DNA of 64,000 nucleotides from Acidovorax sp. FHTAMBA (GTDB taxonomy: Bacteria > Pseudomonadota > Gammaproteobacteria > Burkholderiales > Burkholderiaceae_C): NCBI RefSeq assembly GCF_038958875.1, contig NZ_CP152407.1, positions 1,185,501 to 1,249,500 of the forward strand. The letters run 5' to 3'. Below are positions 54,936 to 64,000 of the stretch, piece after piece. Both the position numbers and the translations under genes were made by a program. Position 1 is the stretch's first letter. Each line of letters starts with the position of its first letter. Below the pieces are notes generated by a model. It saw nothing but the letters and a program-made list of their open reading frames with translations. It was not told the origin of the DNA and searched no databases.

Positions 54936-55714
54936 GCTGGTACAACCCGTCCGACGTGGGGTTTGCGGTGCGTGCCAAGCTTGCCGACATTGGCATGGCA
55001 ACCCGCCTGTTTGTGCGGCTGGTGCGGCTGGCCGGGGCCACGTTTGTGCGGCCATCGCTGGTGCGCGACCAGGTGCATTTTCTGGGCAACTACTCGCTCG
55101 CCATCATTGCGGTATCCGGTCTGTTCGTCGGGTTGGTGCTGGGGTTGCAGGGGTACTACACGCTGCAGCGCTATGGCTCGTCCGAAGCGCTGGGGCTGCT
55201 GGTCACGTTGTCGCTGGTGCGCGAGCTCGGGCCTGTGGTCACCGCCCTGCTGTTTGCGGGGCGTGCGGGCACGTCGCTGACGGCCGAGATTGGTCTGATG
55301 CGTGCAGGCGAGCAGCTCAGCGCGATGGAAATGATGGCGGTGGACCCGGTGCAGCGCGTTCTGGCACCGCGTTTCTGGGCTGGGGTGATTGTCATGCCCC
55401 TGCTGGCGGCCGTCTTCAGTGCGGTGGGCGTGATTGGCGGGTGGGGCGTCGGCGTCCTCATGATCGGCATCGACCCTGGCGCTTTCTGGAGCCAGACGCA
55501 GGGCGGGGTGGACGTGTGGAAAGACGTGGGCAATGGGGTGCTCAAGAGCGTGGTCTTCGGTGTTGCCGTAACGTTCGTGGCGCTCTTGCAGGGTTACACC
55601 GCCAAACCCACGCCCGAGGGCGTATCGCGCGCCACCACGCGCACGGTGGTGGTGGCGAGTCTGGCGGTGCTGGGGCTCGACTTCATCCTCACGGCCCTGA
55701 TGTTCAGTATCTGA
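54932..55714 (+). CDS. mlaE: Phospholipid ABC transporter permease MlaE
   Basis: 260 aa, GTG start within the GTGA overlap. Five or six membrane helices, with the family segments VGLVLGLQGYYTL, ELGPVVTALLFAGRAG, TAEIGLMRAGEQLSAMEMM and a final helix LGLDFILTALMFSI. Inner-membrane permease of the Mla system. Confidence 0.95.
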   Translation: MSWYNPSDVGFAVRAKLADIGMATRLFVRLVRLAGATFVRPSLVRDQVHFLGNYSLAIIAVSGLFVGLVLGLQGYYTLQRYGSSEALGLLVTLSLVRELGPVVTALLFAGRAGTSLTAEIGLMRAGEQLSAMEMMAVDPVQRVLAPRFWAGVIVMPLLAAVFSAVGVIGGWGVGVLMIGIDPGAFWSQTQGGVDVWKDVGNGVLKSVVFGVAVTFVALLQGYTAKPTPEGVSRATTRTVVVASLAVLGLDFILTALMFSI

Positions 55715-55748
55715 GCTGGCGATGCTGGCTGCGAAGGGGAATCAAACA

Positions 55749-56237
55749 ATGCAACGCTCCAAAAACGATCTCTGGGTGGGCCTGTTCGTGATGCTGGGGG
55801 CTGTGGCGCTGGTGTTTCTGGCGCTGCAGTCGGCCAATCTGCTGAGCCTGAACTTTCAGTCGGGCTATCGCATTACCGCGCGCTTTGACAATATCGGCGG
55901 CCTCAAACCTCAGGCTGCCGTGCGCAGTGCCGGCGTGGTGGTCGGCCGTGTGGAGTCCATCACGTTTGACGACAAGACCTTCCAGGCGCGGGTGACCCTG
56001 GCAATGGAAAGCCGCTACGCTTTCCCCAAGGACAGCTCCCTCAAAATTCTCACCAGTGGTTTGTTGGGCGAGCAGTACATCGGCATCGAAGCGGGGGCAG
56101 ACGAGCAGAACCTGGCCGCCGGCGACATGGTGACCGCCACGCAGTCGGCGGTCGTGCTCGAAAACCTGATCGGGCAGTTTCTCTACAGCAAAGCCGAAGA
56201 CGGCGGTAAGCCCGCAGGGGCAGGTGACAAAAAATGA
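55749..56237 (+). CDS. mlaD: MCE-domain lipid carrier MlaD
   Basis: 162 aa from ATG 55749, 7 bp after AAGGGGA. One N-terminal membrane helix (LWVGLFVMLGAVALVFLAL) and a single MCE domain (YRITARFDNIGGLKPQAAVR, then SGLLGEQYIGIEAG). It forms the hexameric ring on MlaE that receives lipid from MlaC. Overlaps mlaA by 4 bp. Confidence 0.95.
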   Translation: MQRSKNDLWVGLFVMLGAVALVFLALQSANLLSLNFQSGYRITARFDNIGGLKPQAAVRSAGVVVGRVESITFDDKTFQARVTLAMESRYAFPKDSSLKILTSGLLGEQYIGIEAGADEQNLAAGDMVTATQSAVVLENLIGQFLYSKAEDGGKPAGAGDKK

Positions 56238-57019
56238 AAAACTCTGAACAGTGGGCCGTGCCTGCCCGCACCGGATTCTGGCGGGCCGCGGCGGGCGGCA
56301 GCCTGCTGCTGGCCGCAGCGCTGCTGTCGGGCTGTGCCACCGTGGCGCATCCTGATCCGCGCGATCCGCTGGAATCCTACAACCGCAGCATGACCACGTT
56401 CAACGAGCAGGTCGATGCGATGGTGCTCAAACCGGTGGCCACCGCCTACCAGGAAATCACGCCGGCACCGGTGCGCACCGGGGTCCGCAATTTCTTTGCG
56501 AACCTGGGGGACGTCTGGTCGCTGGTGAACAACGTGCTGCAGCTTCGTGCGGAAGCCTCGGTGGCCACGTTTATGCGAGTCAACATCAATACAGTGATGG
56601 GGCTGGGCGGGGTTCTCGATGTGGCCAGCGAGCTGGGCATAGACCGTTACAAGCAGGACTTTGGCCTGACGCTCGGCCGGTGGGGCGTGGGTACCGGGCC
56701 TTATCTGGTGTTGCCCCTCCTGGGGCCGTCCACGGTGCGGGACACCTTCGCACTGCCTGTGGACATGCGGGGCAACTTGGTGCGCTATGTCGACCCGGTC
56801 TCCGCGCGCAACTCGCTCTATGCGCTGCGCCTGACGGACACCCGTGCCAACCTTTTGCGGGCGGGCTCCGTGCTCGATAGTGCCGCCCTGGACAAATACA
56901 GTTTCACCCGTGATGTCTTCCTGCAGGTGCGCAGCCAGGCGGGCGATCCGCACAACGGCAGCCGAGCGGAGGACATCAACGGCAACGATGGCTCCATTCC
57001 GGAAGAGCCCCCCCGGTAG
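56234..57019 (+). CDS. mlaA: Outer-membrane lipoprotein MlaA (VacJ)
   Basis: 261 aa. Lipobox LSGC (Cys34), then DPLESYNRSMTTFNEQVDAM, the VacJ signature, and PLLGPSTVRDT. It removes misplaced phospholipid from the outer leaflet together with a porin. In contrast to E. coli, where vacJ is elsewhere, it is inside the mla operon here, as is common in betaproteobacteria. A 164-bp gap without a gene precedes mlaC. Confidence 0.95.
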   Translation: MKNSEQWAVPARTGFWRAAAGGSLLLAAALLSGCATVAHPDPRDPLESYNRSMTTFNEQVDAMVLKPVATAYQEITPAPVRTGVRNFFANLGDVWSLVNNVLQLRAEASVATFMRVNINTVMGLGGVLDVASELGIDRYKQDFGLTLGRWGVGTGPYLVLPLLGPSTVRDTFALPVDMRGNLVRYVDPVSARNSLYALRLTDTRANLLRAGSVLDSAALDKYSFTRDVFLQVRSQAGDPHNGSRAEDINGNDGSIPEEPPR

Positions 57020-57183
57020 CGCCCGTCGAGTGGCTGGTGCAGCCAACTGCCCGGGCAGGCTGCGCGTTGCACTTGCTTGCAACCCGCAACCTCCCCGACG
57101 CAAGTACCGGGGGCTTGCCCGCCACAATGAAATTCAGGGGCTGCCGCGCTGGCCGCCCTCTATCGGATGAGAAAGTAAACAAC

Positions 57184-57828
57184 ATGATGAACCGACGATC
57201 CCTCGCCCGACAGGTATTGTTTGCCGCTGCTGTGGTGTCCTTGGGCATGCCACTCTTGGCCGCAGCGGCCGATGAGGCCCCGGATGCGCTGATCAAGCGC
57301 CTGTCCACCGATGTGCTGAACACCGTGAAGTCCGACAAGGCCATCCAGGGTGGCGATCTGAACAAGGTCATAGCGCTGGTGGACAAGACGGTGATGCCCA
57401 ACGTCAACTTCCGCCGCATGACAGCCGCCGCCGTGGGGCCAGGCTGGCGCCAGGCTTCGCCCGAGCAGCAGCAAAGGCTTCAGGAGGAGTTCAAGATATT
57501 GCTGGTCCGCACATACGCCGGGGCCCTGGCCCAGGTCAATGACCAGCGTATTCTGCTCAAGCCCCTGCGGGCTGCGCCGGAGGACAAGGATGTGCTCGTG
57601 CGCACCGAAATCGTCGGACGTGGCGACCCGATCCAGCTCGACTACCGGCTGGAGAAAACCCCGGGCGACGGCGCCGGCTGGAAGATCTACAACCTGAACG
57701 TGCTGGGCGTGTGGCTGGTGGAAACCTACCGCAGTCAGTTTGCGCAGGAGATCAATGCCAAGGGCATCGACGGGCTGATCGAGACACTGGTTTCGCGCAA
57801 CAAGGCCAATGCCGCTGTCAGGGGCTGA
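57184..57828 (+). CDS. mlaC: Periplasmic phospholipid-binding protein MlaC
   Basis: 214 aa from ATG 57184 (MMNRRSLARQ); upstream codons of the same frame are not family-like. Signal peptide to about residue 28, then the Tol_Tol_Ttg2 fold: VDKTVMPNVNFRRMTAAAVG, FKILLVRTYAGAL and the C-terminal VWLVETYRSQFAQEI. It shuttles lipid across the periplasm between MlaA and MlaD. Confidence 0.95.
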   Translation: MMNRRSLARQVLFAAAVVSLGMPLLAAAADEAPDALIKRLSTDVLNTVKSDKAIQGGDLNKVIALVDKTVMPNVNFRRMTAAAVGPGWRQASPEQQQRLQEEFKILLVRTYAGALAQVNDQRILLKPLRAAPEDKDVLVRTEIVGRGDPIQLDYRLEKTPGDGAGWKIYNLNVLGVWLVETYRSQFAQEINAKGIDGLIETLVSRNKANAAVRG

Positions 57829-57841
57829 TAAGGCCTTCGCC

Positions 57842-58114
57842 ATGCTGGTCCTTCCCCCCGAGCTCACCCACCGCCAGGCCACGGCCTGTCTGCACATGCT
57901 TTTGCAGGGGCTGCGGGTGCACCGCGAACCCGGTGTGGTGGTGGATGCCAGTGCGATGACGGTGTTTGACAGCTCGGCACTGGCGGTTTTGCTCGAGTGC
58001 CGCCGCGAGGCCTTGTCCGTGGGCAAGACCTTCGCCGTGCAGGGATTGCCCACCGCGCTGCGTGGCATGGCGGGCTTGTATGGCGTAGGCACCCTGCTTG
58101 CGCCCGCGTCCTGA
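57842..58114 (+). CDS. mlaB: STAS-domain protein MlaB
   Basis: 90 aa from ATG 57842 with AAGG nine bases upstream; an earlier ATG at 57809 would overlap mlaC by 20 bp. STAS fold with VVVDASAMTVFDSSALAVLL, where the conserved loop serine-serine pair is kept. Cytoplasmic partner that stabilises MlaF. Last gene of the mla operon. Confidence 0.88.
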   Translation: MLVLPPELTHRQATACLHMLLQGLRVHREPGVVVDASAMTVFDSSALAVLLECRREALSVGKTFAVQGLPTALRGMAGLYGVGTLLAPAS

Positions 58115-58188
58115 CCCCGCGGACCAAGGCGCCCTTACCGCCGGGTTGTCAGCGTGGATCAGGGCCAGGCCTTAAAATCCCTGCCTTC

Positions 58189-59214
58189 ATGCCCGCAGTC
58201 TCCTTCCAAGCCATCTCCAAGACCTTTTCCACGCCCAAAGGCCCCTTTCAAGCTCTCAACGACGTCAGCCTGGACATCCAGGAGGGCGAATTCTTCGGGC
58301 TCCTGGGCCCCAACGGCGCCGGTAAAACCACCCTGATCAGCATTCTTGCGGGCCTGGCGCGCGCCACCAGCGGCCGCGTGCTGGTGCAGGGCAGTGATGT
58401 CCAGACGCAGTATGCAGATGCGCGCCGCAAGCTCGGCGTGGTGCCGCAAGAGCTGGTGTTCGACCCCTTCTTCAATGTGCGGGAGTCGCTGCGCATCCAG
58501 TCGGGCTACTTTGGCGTGAAGAACAACGACGCCTGGATCGACGAGCTGCTGGAGAACCTGGGCCTCACCGACAAGGCCAACGCCAACATGCGCCAGCTCT
58601 CGGGTGGCATGAAGCGCCGCGTGCTGGTGGCGCAGGCGCTGGTGCACAAGCCGCCCATCATCGTGCTCGACGAGCCCACGGCCGGTGTGGACGTGGAGCT
58701 GCGCCAGACCCTCTGGCATTTTGTGGCCCGCCTGAACAAGGAAGGCCACACCGTGCTGCTGACCACGCACTACCTGGAAGAAGCCGAGGCGCTGTGTGGC
58801 CGCATTGCCATGCTCAAGTCGGGCCGCATGGTGGCGCTGAACCGCACCAGTGAATTGCTGCAGGCGGCCTCGGGCAGCATCCTGCAGTTCAAGACGGATG
58901 CCGCCTTGCCGCCCGCGCTGGCGGGGGTGGCGCGTGTCACCGGCCGCATCGTGCAACTGCCCGCGCACGACGCGGCCGAGATTGAAAGCCACTTGGCTGC
59001 CCTGCGTGTGGCAGGGGTCGAGGTGCACGACATGGAGATTCGCAGGCCGGATCTGGAGGACGTGTTCCTGCAAGTCATGTCGGGTACATCGGCCTCCAAT
59101 ATCCCGATGTCAGAGGTTGCGTCCGCCGCCGCGCCGGGCCGCCCCAAGCAAGGCGCGGCCCCCTTGGGGGGCAGCGAGGACACGGCAGTGCCGAGCGTGG
59201 GGGCACAACGATGA
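58189..59214 (+). CDS. ABC-2 type exporter ATP-binding protein (YadG-like)
   Basis: 341 aa from ATG 58189. Walker A GPNGAGKTT, Q-loop VPQELVF, signature LSGGMKRR and Walker B IIVLDEPTAGVD, with a C-terminal regulatory region as in YadG/DrrA ATPases. The last ~28 residues (from AAPGRPKQGAAPLGG onward) are encoded by a dispersed repeat-like sequence and look like an acquired tail. Overlaps the permease gene by 4 bp. The transported substrate is unknown. Confidence 0.92.
   Translation: MPAVSFQAISKTFSTPKGPFQALNDVSLDIQEGEFFGLLGPNGAGKTTLISILAGLARATSGRVLVQGSDVQTQYADARRKLGVVPQELVFDPFFNVRESLRIQSGYFGVKNNDAWIDELLENLGLTDKANANMRQLSGGMKRRVLVAQALVHKPPIIVLDEPTAGVDVELRQTLWHFVARLNKEGHTVLLTTHYLEEAEALCGRIAMLKSGRMVALNRTSELLQAASGSILQFKTDAALPPALAGVARVTGRIVQLPAHDAAEIESHLAALRVAGVEVHDMEIRRPDLEDVFLQVMSGTSASNIPMSEVASAAAPGRPKQGAAPLGGSEDTAVPSVGAQR
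59131..59208 (+). repeat. Dispersed GC-rich repeat inside the 3' end of the ABC ATPase gene
   Basis: GC-rich stretch with GGGCCGCCCCAAG, GCGGCCCCCTTGGGGGGC (a near-palindrome) and GCAGCGAGGACAC, then CCGAGCGTGGGGGC. I recognise this as like a repeat family of Burkholderiales intergenic regions from memory; here it is read in frame and ends 2 bp before the permease ATG. Confidence 0.55.
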
Positions 59215-59966
59215 CGGGCTGGCAGACGCTTTTTTATAAAGAAGTGCTGCGTTTCTGGAAGGTCAGCTTCCAGACCGTTGCCGCGCCCGTGCTCACGGCC
59301 GTGCTGTACCTGCTGATCTTCGGCCATGTGCTCGAAGACCACGTCAAGGTCTACGACCGCATTAGCTACACCGCCTTTCTGGTGCCGGGCCTCGTGATGA
59401 TGAGCGTGCTGCAGAACGCCTTTGCCAATAGCTCGTCCAGTCTGATACAGAGCAAGATCATGGGCAGCCTGGTGTTTGTGCTGCTCACGCCGCTGTCGCA
59501 CTGGGCCTGGTTTGTGGCGTACGTTGGCTCATCGATGGTGCGCGGGCTGGTGGTGGGGCTCGGGGTGTTCATCGTCACGTTGGCCTTTGCGCGGCCGGAG
59601 TTCGCGGCGCCGCTGTGGATACTGGTGTTTGCGGTGCTGGGGGCGGGCCTGCTGGCCACGCTGGGGCTCATTGCCGGGCTGTGGGCCGACAAGTTCGATC
59701 AACTCGCGGCCTTTCAGAACTTTGTGGTCGTGCCCATGACGTTCCTGTCGGGCGTGTTCTATTCCATCCAGTCGCTGCCACCGTTCTGGCAGACCGTGAG
59801 CCACCTCAACCCGTTTTTCTACATGATCGACGGCTTCCGCTATGGCTTCTTTGGCCAGAGCGACACATCGCCCTGGCTCAGCCTCACTATCGTGGGCGTG
59901 GCCTGGATGGCCGTGAGCTTTCTCGCCGTGCACCTGCTGCGCACCGGCTACAAAATTCGGAACTAG
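59211..59966 (+). CDS. ABC-2 type exporter permease (YadH-like)
   Basis: 251 aa, about six membrane helices. Family segments: LFYKEVLRFWKV at the N-terminus, AVLYLLIFGHVL, FLVPGLVMMSVLQNAF, and PMTFLSGVFYSIQSLPPFW before the last pair of helices. Works with the ATPase just upstream. The TAG stop (59964-59966) touches the start of the large folded repeat that follows. Confidence 0.93.
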   Translation: MTGWQTLFYKEVLRFWKVSFQTVAAPVLTAVLYLLIFGHVLEDHVKVYDRISYTAFLVPGLVMMSVLQNAFANSSSSLIQSKIMGSLVFVLLTPLSHWAWFVAYVGSSMVRGLVVGLGVFIVTLAFARPEFAAPLWILVFAVLGAGLLATLGLIAGLWADKFDQLAAFQNFVVVPMTFLSGVFYSIQSLPPFWQTVSHLNPFFYMIDGFRYGFFGQSDTSPWLSLTIVGVAWMAVSFLAVHLLRTGYKIRN

Positions 59967-60230
59967 AGCGTGCCATGCCCTTTTACGTACCCGCGTTGCC
60001 CCTGTGGCCCTGTGATCGCAAGGCGCGCCGCGTGGTCAATGCTGGTTGCATTGACAAGCGGCGCAACGCCGCGAGCGCGGGGCCACAGGGGCAACCCGCT
60101 GGGAAAGCTGGGGAACGGCCCGGCCACTTTGTTGCAGGTCACTTGCAGTATTCATACTGCGGTGTGTCCTGCGCCGCGTTGCCGGGCCGTTCCCCAGCTT
60201 TCGCGGGCACGTAAAAGGACATGCACGCTC
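59966..60230. repeat. 265-bp three-way-junction inverted-repeat element
   Basis: Nested inverted repeats fill the whole gap between the permease stop and the ibaG start. Stem P1: 59966-59995 with 60202-60230, 27 pairs, two mismatches and one bulge. Stem P2: 59996-60010 with 60080-60094, 15 perfect pairs. Stem P3: 60104-60124 with 60181-60201, 21 perfect pairs. P1, P2 and P3 abut directly; the only linker is 60095-60103. The P2 loop contains two more hairpins (60035-60042 with 60048-60055; 60058-60063 with 60067-60072), and the P3 loop one (60145-60151 with 60154-60160). No protein is encoded. The AAGGA that could serve ibaG (60215-60219) lies in P1. Confidence 0.9.
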
Positions 60231-60232
60231 CT

Positions 60233-60475
60233 ATGACCGCTGACCAACTCAAACACATCATCACCGCCGGGCTGGCCTGCGAACACATCACGCTGGAAGG
60301 CGACGGCCGCCATTGGTACGCCACCATCGTCTCGGCCGAGTTTGAAGGCAAGCGCGCCATTCAGCGCCACCAGCGCGTATACGCCACGCTGGGCGCCAAA
60401 ATGCACACCGACGAAGTGCATGCACTGTCGATGAAGACCTTCACGCCCGCCGAGTGGGCGGCCCAGGCGGAATGA
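60233..60475 (+). CDS. ibaG: BolA-family protein (IbaG-like)
   Basis: 80 aa from ATG 60233 (MTADQLKHIITAGL), which best matches IbaG/YrbA N-termini; an ATG four codons earlier is also in frame. The fold is complete: LACEHITLEGDGRHWYATIV, EGKRAIQRHQRVYATLG and EVHALSMKTFTPAEW. IbaG partners with monothiol glutaredoxin in iron-sulfur handling and is often next to mla and murA, as here. The possible Shine-Dalgarno is either too near or too far from both ATGs and is buried in stem P1 of the preceding element. Confidence 0.92.
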   Translation: MTADQLKHIITAGLACEHITLEGDGRHWYATIVSAEFEGKRAIQRHQRVYATLGAKMHTDEVHALSMKTFTPAEWAAQAE

Positions 60476-60495
60476 CGCGCCGCGCCTGAATACTC

Positions 60496-60551
60496 ATATA
60501 TTTATAGCTGACAGCGCTTGATGGATAAGCGCTAGAGGCTATTTTCATTAA
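60496..60551 (+). repeat. Comamonadaceae-type palindromic repeat, copy 7
   Basis: Core AGCGCTT-GATGGAT-AAGCGCT at 60513-60533 with the AGAGGCTATTTTCAT flank, in the gap between ibaG and murA, 18 bp before the murA start. Confidence 0.9.
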
Positions 60552-60568
60552 TATTTTTGTTGGTAGAG

Positions 60569-61851
<1,283 letters not shown>

Positions 61852-61855
<4 letters not shown>

Positions 61856-62505
61856 CGATGATCACCCTCGCGCTTTCCAAGGGCCGCATCTTTGACGAAA
61901 CCCTGCCGTTGCTGGCCGCTGCAGGCATCGAGGTGCTCGAAGACCCTGAAAAGTCGCGCAAGCTCATCCTGCCCACCAACCAGCCCAACGTGCGCGTGGT
62001 GCTGGTGCGTGCCACTGATGTGCCCACTTACGTGGAATACGGCGGCGCCGACCTCGGCGTGACCGGCAAGGACACCCTCATCGAGCACGGCGGCCAGGGC
62101 CTGTACCAGCCGCTGGACTTGCGCATCGCCAAGTGCCGCGTGAGCGTTGCCGTGCGCAACGACTTCGACTACGAGCGCGCGGTCAAACAGGGCTCGCGCC
62201 TGAAGGTCGCCACCAAGTACACATCCATCGCGCGCGACTTCTTTGCCACCAAGGGCGTGCACGTGGACATGGTCAAGCTCTACGGCAGCATGGAGCTGGC
62301 CCCGCTCATCGGCCTGGCCGACGCTATCGTCGATCTGGTCTCCACCGGCAACACGCTCAAGGCCAACCACCTCGTGGAGGTCGAGCGCATCATGGACATC
62401 AGCTCCTACCTGGTCGTGAACCAGGCCGCGCTCAAGCTCAAGCAGGCGCCACTGCGCCGCATCATTGATGCGTTTGCCTCGGCCATACCGGCCGAAAAGA
62501 ACTGA
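61852..62505 (+). CDS. hisG: ATP phosphoribosyltransferase, short form
   Basis: 217 aa, the short HisG type that lacks the C-terminal regulatory domain and needs HisZ, which is not in this window. Motifs are LALSKGRIFDETLPLL, GVTGKDTLIEHG and the PRPP loop AIVDLVSTGNTLKANHL. First step of histidine synthesis. hisD follows 22 bp downstream. Confidence 0.96.
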
Positions 62506-62527
62506 CCTTCACCCAACGACTGACACT

Positions 62528-63892
62528 ATGACTTTGGTAGCTGCTCCCGCCCGTCTGTCCACCGCTGCGGCCACTTTTGAGGCTGATTTTGCAGCCCGCC
62601 TGCATTGGTCTGCCGACACCGACGCGGCCATCGAGCAGCGCGTGGCCGACATCCTGTCCGATGTGCAAAAGCGCGGCGATGCGGCGGTGCTGGAATACAC
62701 CGCCCGCTTCGACGGCCTCAGCGCCCCCAACATGGCCGCGCTGGAGCTGACCCAGGCCGACTTCAAGGCCGCGTTCGACGCCATCCCGCAGGCCCAGCGC
62801 GACGCGCTGCAGGCCGCCGCCAAGCGCGTGCGCAGCTACCACGAGGCGCAGAAAAAGGCCTCGGGCGAGAGCTGGAGCTACCGCGACGAAGACGGCACAC
62901 TGCTGGGCCAGAAGGTTACCCCGCTGGACCGTGTGGGCATCTACGTGCCCGGCGGCAAGGCCGCCTACCCGTCGAGCCTGCTGATGAACGCCATCCCTGC
63001 CCATGTGGCGGGTGTGCAGGAAATCATCATGGTCGTGCCCACGCCTGTGCGCGGCAGCGTGGCAACCGGCGGAACGGGCGAGGGTACCTCGACGAAGGGC
63101 GAGCGCAACGAGCTGGTGCTGGCAGCCGCCTACGTGGCCGGTGTGACCCGCGCCTTCACCATCGGCGGCGCCCAGGCCGTGGCCGCGCTGGCCTACGGCA
63201 CGGCCACCGTGCCCAAGGTGGACAAGATCACCGGCCCCGGCAACGCCTATGTGGCCAGCGCCAAGAAGCGCGTGTTTGGCACCGTGGGCATCGACATGAT
63301 CGCGGGCCCGAGCGAAATCCTGGTGCTGGCCGACGGCAGCACGCCGCCCGACTGGGTGGCCATGGACCTCTTCAGCCAGGCCGAACACGACGAGCTGGCC
63401 CAGAGCATCCTGCTGTGCCCCGACGCCGCCTACCTCGACGCCGTGCAGCGCGAGATCGACCGCCTGCTGCCCACCATGCCGCGCGCCGAGATCATCGCCA
63501 AGAGCCTCACCGGCCGGGGCGCGCTGATCCTCACCAAGGACATGGAAGAAGCCTGCGCGATCAGCAACCGCATCGCACCAGAACACCTGGAGGTCAGCAG
63601 CACCGACCCGCACCGCTGGGAACCGTTGCTGCGCCACGCCGGTGCCATCTTTCTGGGCGCCTACACCTCGGAAAGCCTGGGCGACTACTGCGCAGGCCCC
63701 AACCACGTGCTGCCCACCAGCGGCACGGCGCGCTTCTCGTCGCCCCTGGGCGTGTACGACTTCCAGAAACGCAGCAGCATCATCGAGGTGAGCGAGGCCG
63801 GTGCCCAGGTGCTGGGTGCCATTGCAGCGGAGCTGGCCTACGGTGAGGGCCTGCAGGCCCACGCGCAAGCCGCAGAGATGCGGTTGAAATGA
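62528..63892 (+). CDS. hisD: Histidinol dehydrogenase
   Basis: 454 aa from ATG 62528. Motifs are VGIYVPGGKAAYPSSLLMN, FTIGGAQAVAALAYGT, DKITGPGNAYV, DMIAGPSEILVLAD and SQAEHDE with a zinc ligand. Oxidises histidinol to histidine in two steps. About 16 extra residues (174-190, VRGSVATGGTGEGTSTK) follow MVVPTP, where I expect a short turn; they are rich in Gly/Thr and are probably a surface loop insertion. After the stop, 108 bp to the window edge hold only a 21-codon frame and no recognisable hisC. Confidence 0.96.
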   Translation: MTLVAAPARLSTAAATFEADFAARLHWSADTDAAIEQRVADILSDVQKRGDAAVLEYTARFDGLSAPNMAALELTQADFKAAFDAIPQAQRDALQAAAKRVRSYHEAQKKASGESWSYRDEDGTLLGQKVTPLDRVGIYVPGGKAAYPSSLLMNAIPAHVAGVQEIIMVVPTPVRGSVATGGTGEGTSTKGERNELVLAAAYVAGVTRAFTIGGAQAVAALAYGTATVPKVDKITGPGNAYVASAKKRVFGTVGIDMIAGPSEILVLADGSTPPDWVAMDLFSQAEHDELAQSILLCPDAAYLDAVQREIDRLLPTMPRAEIIAKSLTGRGALILTKDMEEACAISNRIAPEHLEVSSTDPHRWEPLLRHAGAIFLGAYTSESLGDYCAGPNHVLPTSGTARFSSPLGVYDFQKRSSIIEVSEAGAQVLGAIAAELAYGEGLQAHAQAAEMRLK

Positions 63893-64000
63893 GCACGCCT
63901 TATTGCGTCCATGCCCCTCTGCTGGACGGCGTCGCTGCTTTTTGTTGTCTCTGACACTTTGGTGGGCGACGATTTTTGCCAAGTAGGGCTCAGAGATGGG

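Noticed and set aside
63889..63954. 21-codon frame overlapping the hisD stop (MSTPYCVHAP...)
   Set aside because: Too short, and it does not resemble the N-terminus of HisC or another His enzyme.

Overview
The window reads as a chromosomal segment of a high-GC betaproteobacterium of the family Comamonadaceae, most like Acidovorax and relatives. The evidence is protein style (beta-type pilMNOPQ, ResB/CcsB cytochrome c maturation, a gltBD and murA-hisG-hisD layout, a NadM-Nudix fusion with NrtR) and seven copies of a short palindromic intergenic repeat (AGCGCTT, 7-nt spacer, AAGCGCT), which I associate with this family from memory. No rRNA, tRNA, CRISPR array, integrase or phage genes were seen.

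Layout. 1-1053: 5' part of a polytopic membrane protein running off the left edge. 1171-9417: a reductive pyrimidine degradation locus, with a RutR-like TetR regulator, two tandem palindromic operators, then preT, preA, an NCS1 permease, dihydropyrimidinase and an M20-type ureido hydrolase. 9585-11455: an accessory patch with a broken chemotaxis receptor gene and an AT-rich pair of overlapping genes that looks like a membrane-active toxin and its immunity protein. 11737-17524: NAD salvage (nicotinamidase-like hydrolase, pncB, nadE, nadM-Nudix) divergent from the Nudix-type repressor nrtR. 17687-19673: a c-type heme-sensing diguanylate cyclase, a hemerythrin and a DUF1328 peptide. 20078-25596: metK, two lipid A-type acyltransferases, an alpha/beta hydrolase, engB, cytochrome c4. 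25730-31075: resB-ccsB and msrP-msrQ, both envelope redox systems. 31154-35102: a diiron-type MBL protein, lptM, cyaY and PBP1A. 35368-41939: pilMNOPQ and an unknown Ig-like lipoprotein. 42135-46482: aroB, dgt, a DUF1415 protein, a methyltransferase and a BON lipoprotein. 46635-53768: a RAYT transposase, then gltB-gltD. 54117-58114: mlaFEDACB phospholipid transport. 58189-63892: an ABC-2 exporter, a bolA/ibaG gene, murA, hisG and hisD.

How the parts work together. The first 9 kb can take up uracil/thymine-type bases or hydantoins, reduce the ring (PreTA), open it (hydantoinase) and release the beta-amino acid, under a local TetR repressor. The NAD block recycles nicotinamide and nicotinate to NAD with product-sensing control by NrtR. 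Several blocks serve the envelope: lipid A acylation, PBP1A, the type IV pilus secretin complex, LptM, Mla retrograde lipid transport and MurA.

The most unusual items are: a 265-bp element (59966-60230) that fills the whole gap between an ABC permease and ibaG and folds almost completely into a three-way junction; the toxin-immunity-like pair at 10107-11455; and an AT-rich stretch over the pilus cluster that ends abruptly inside aroB near 42420 and lacks the aroK gene normally found between pilQ and aroB. An AcrR/TtgR-like palindrome in front of the mla operon and repeat-supplied start and stop codons are also worth checking.
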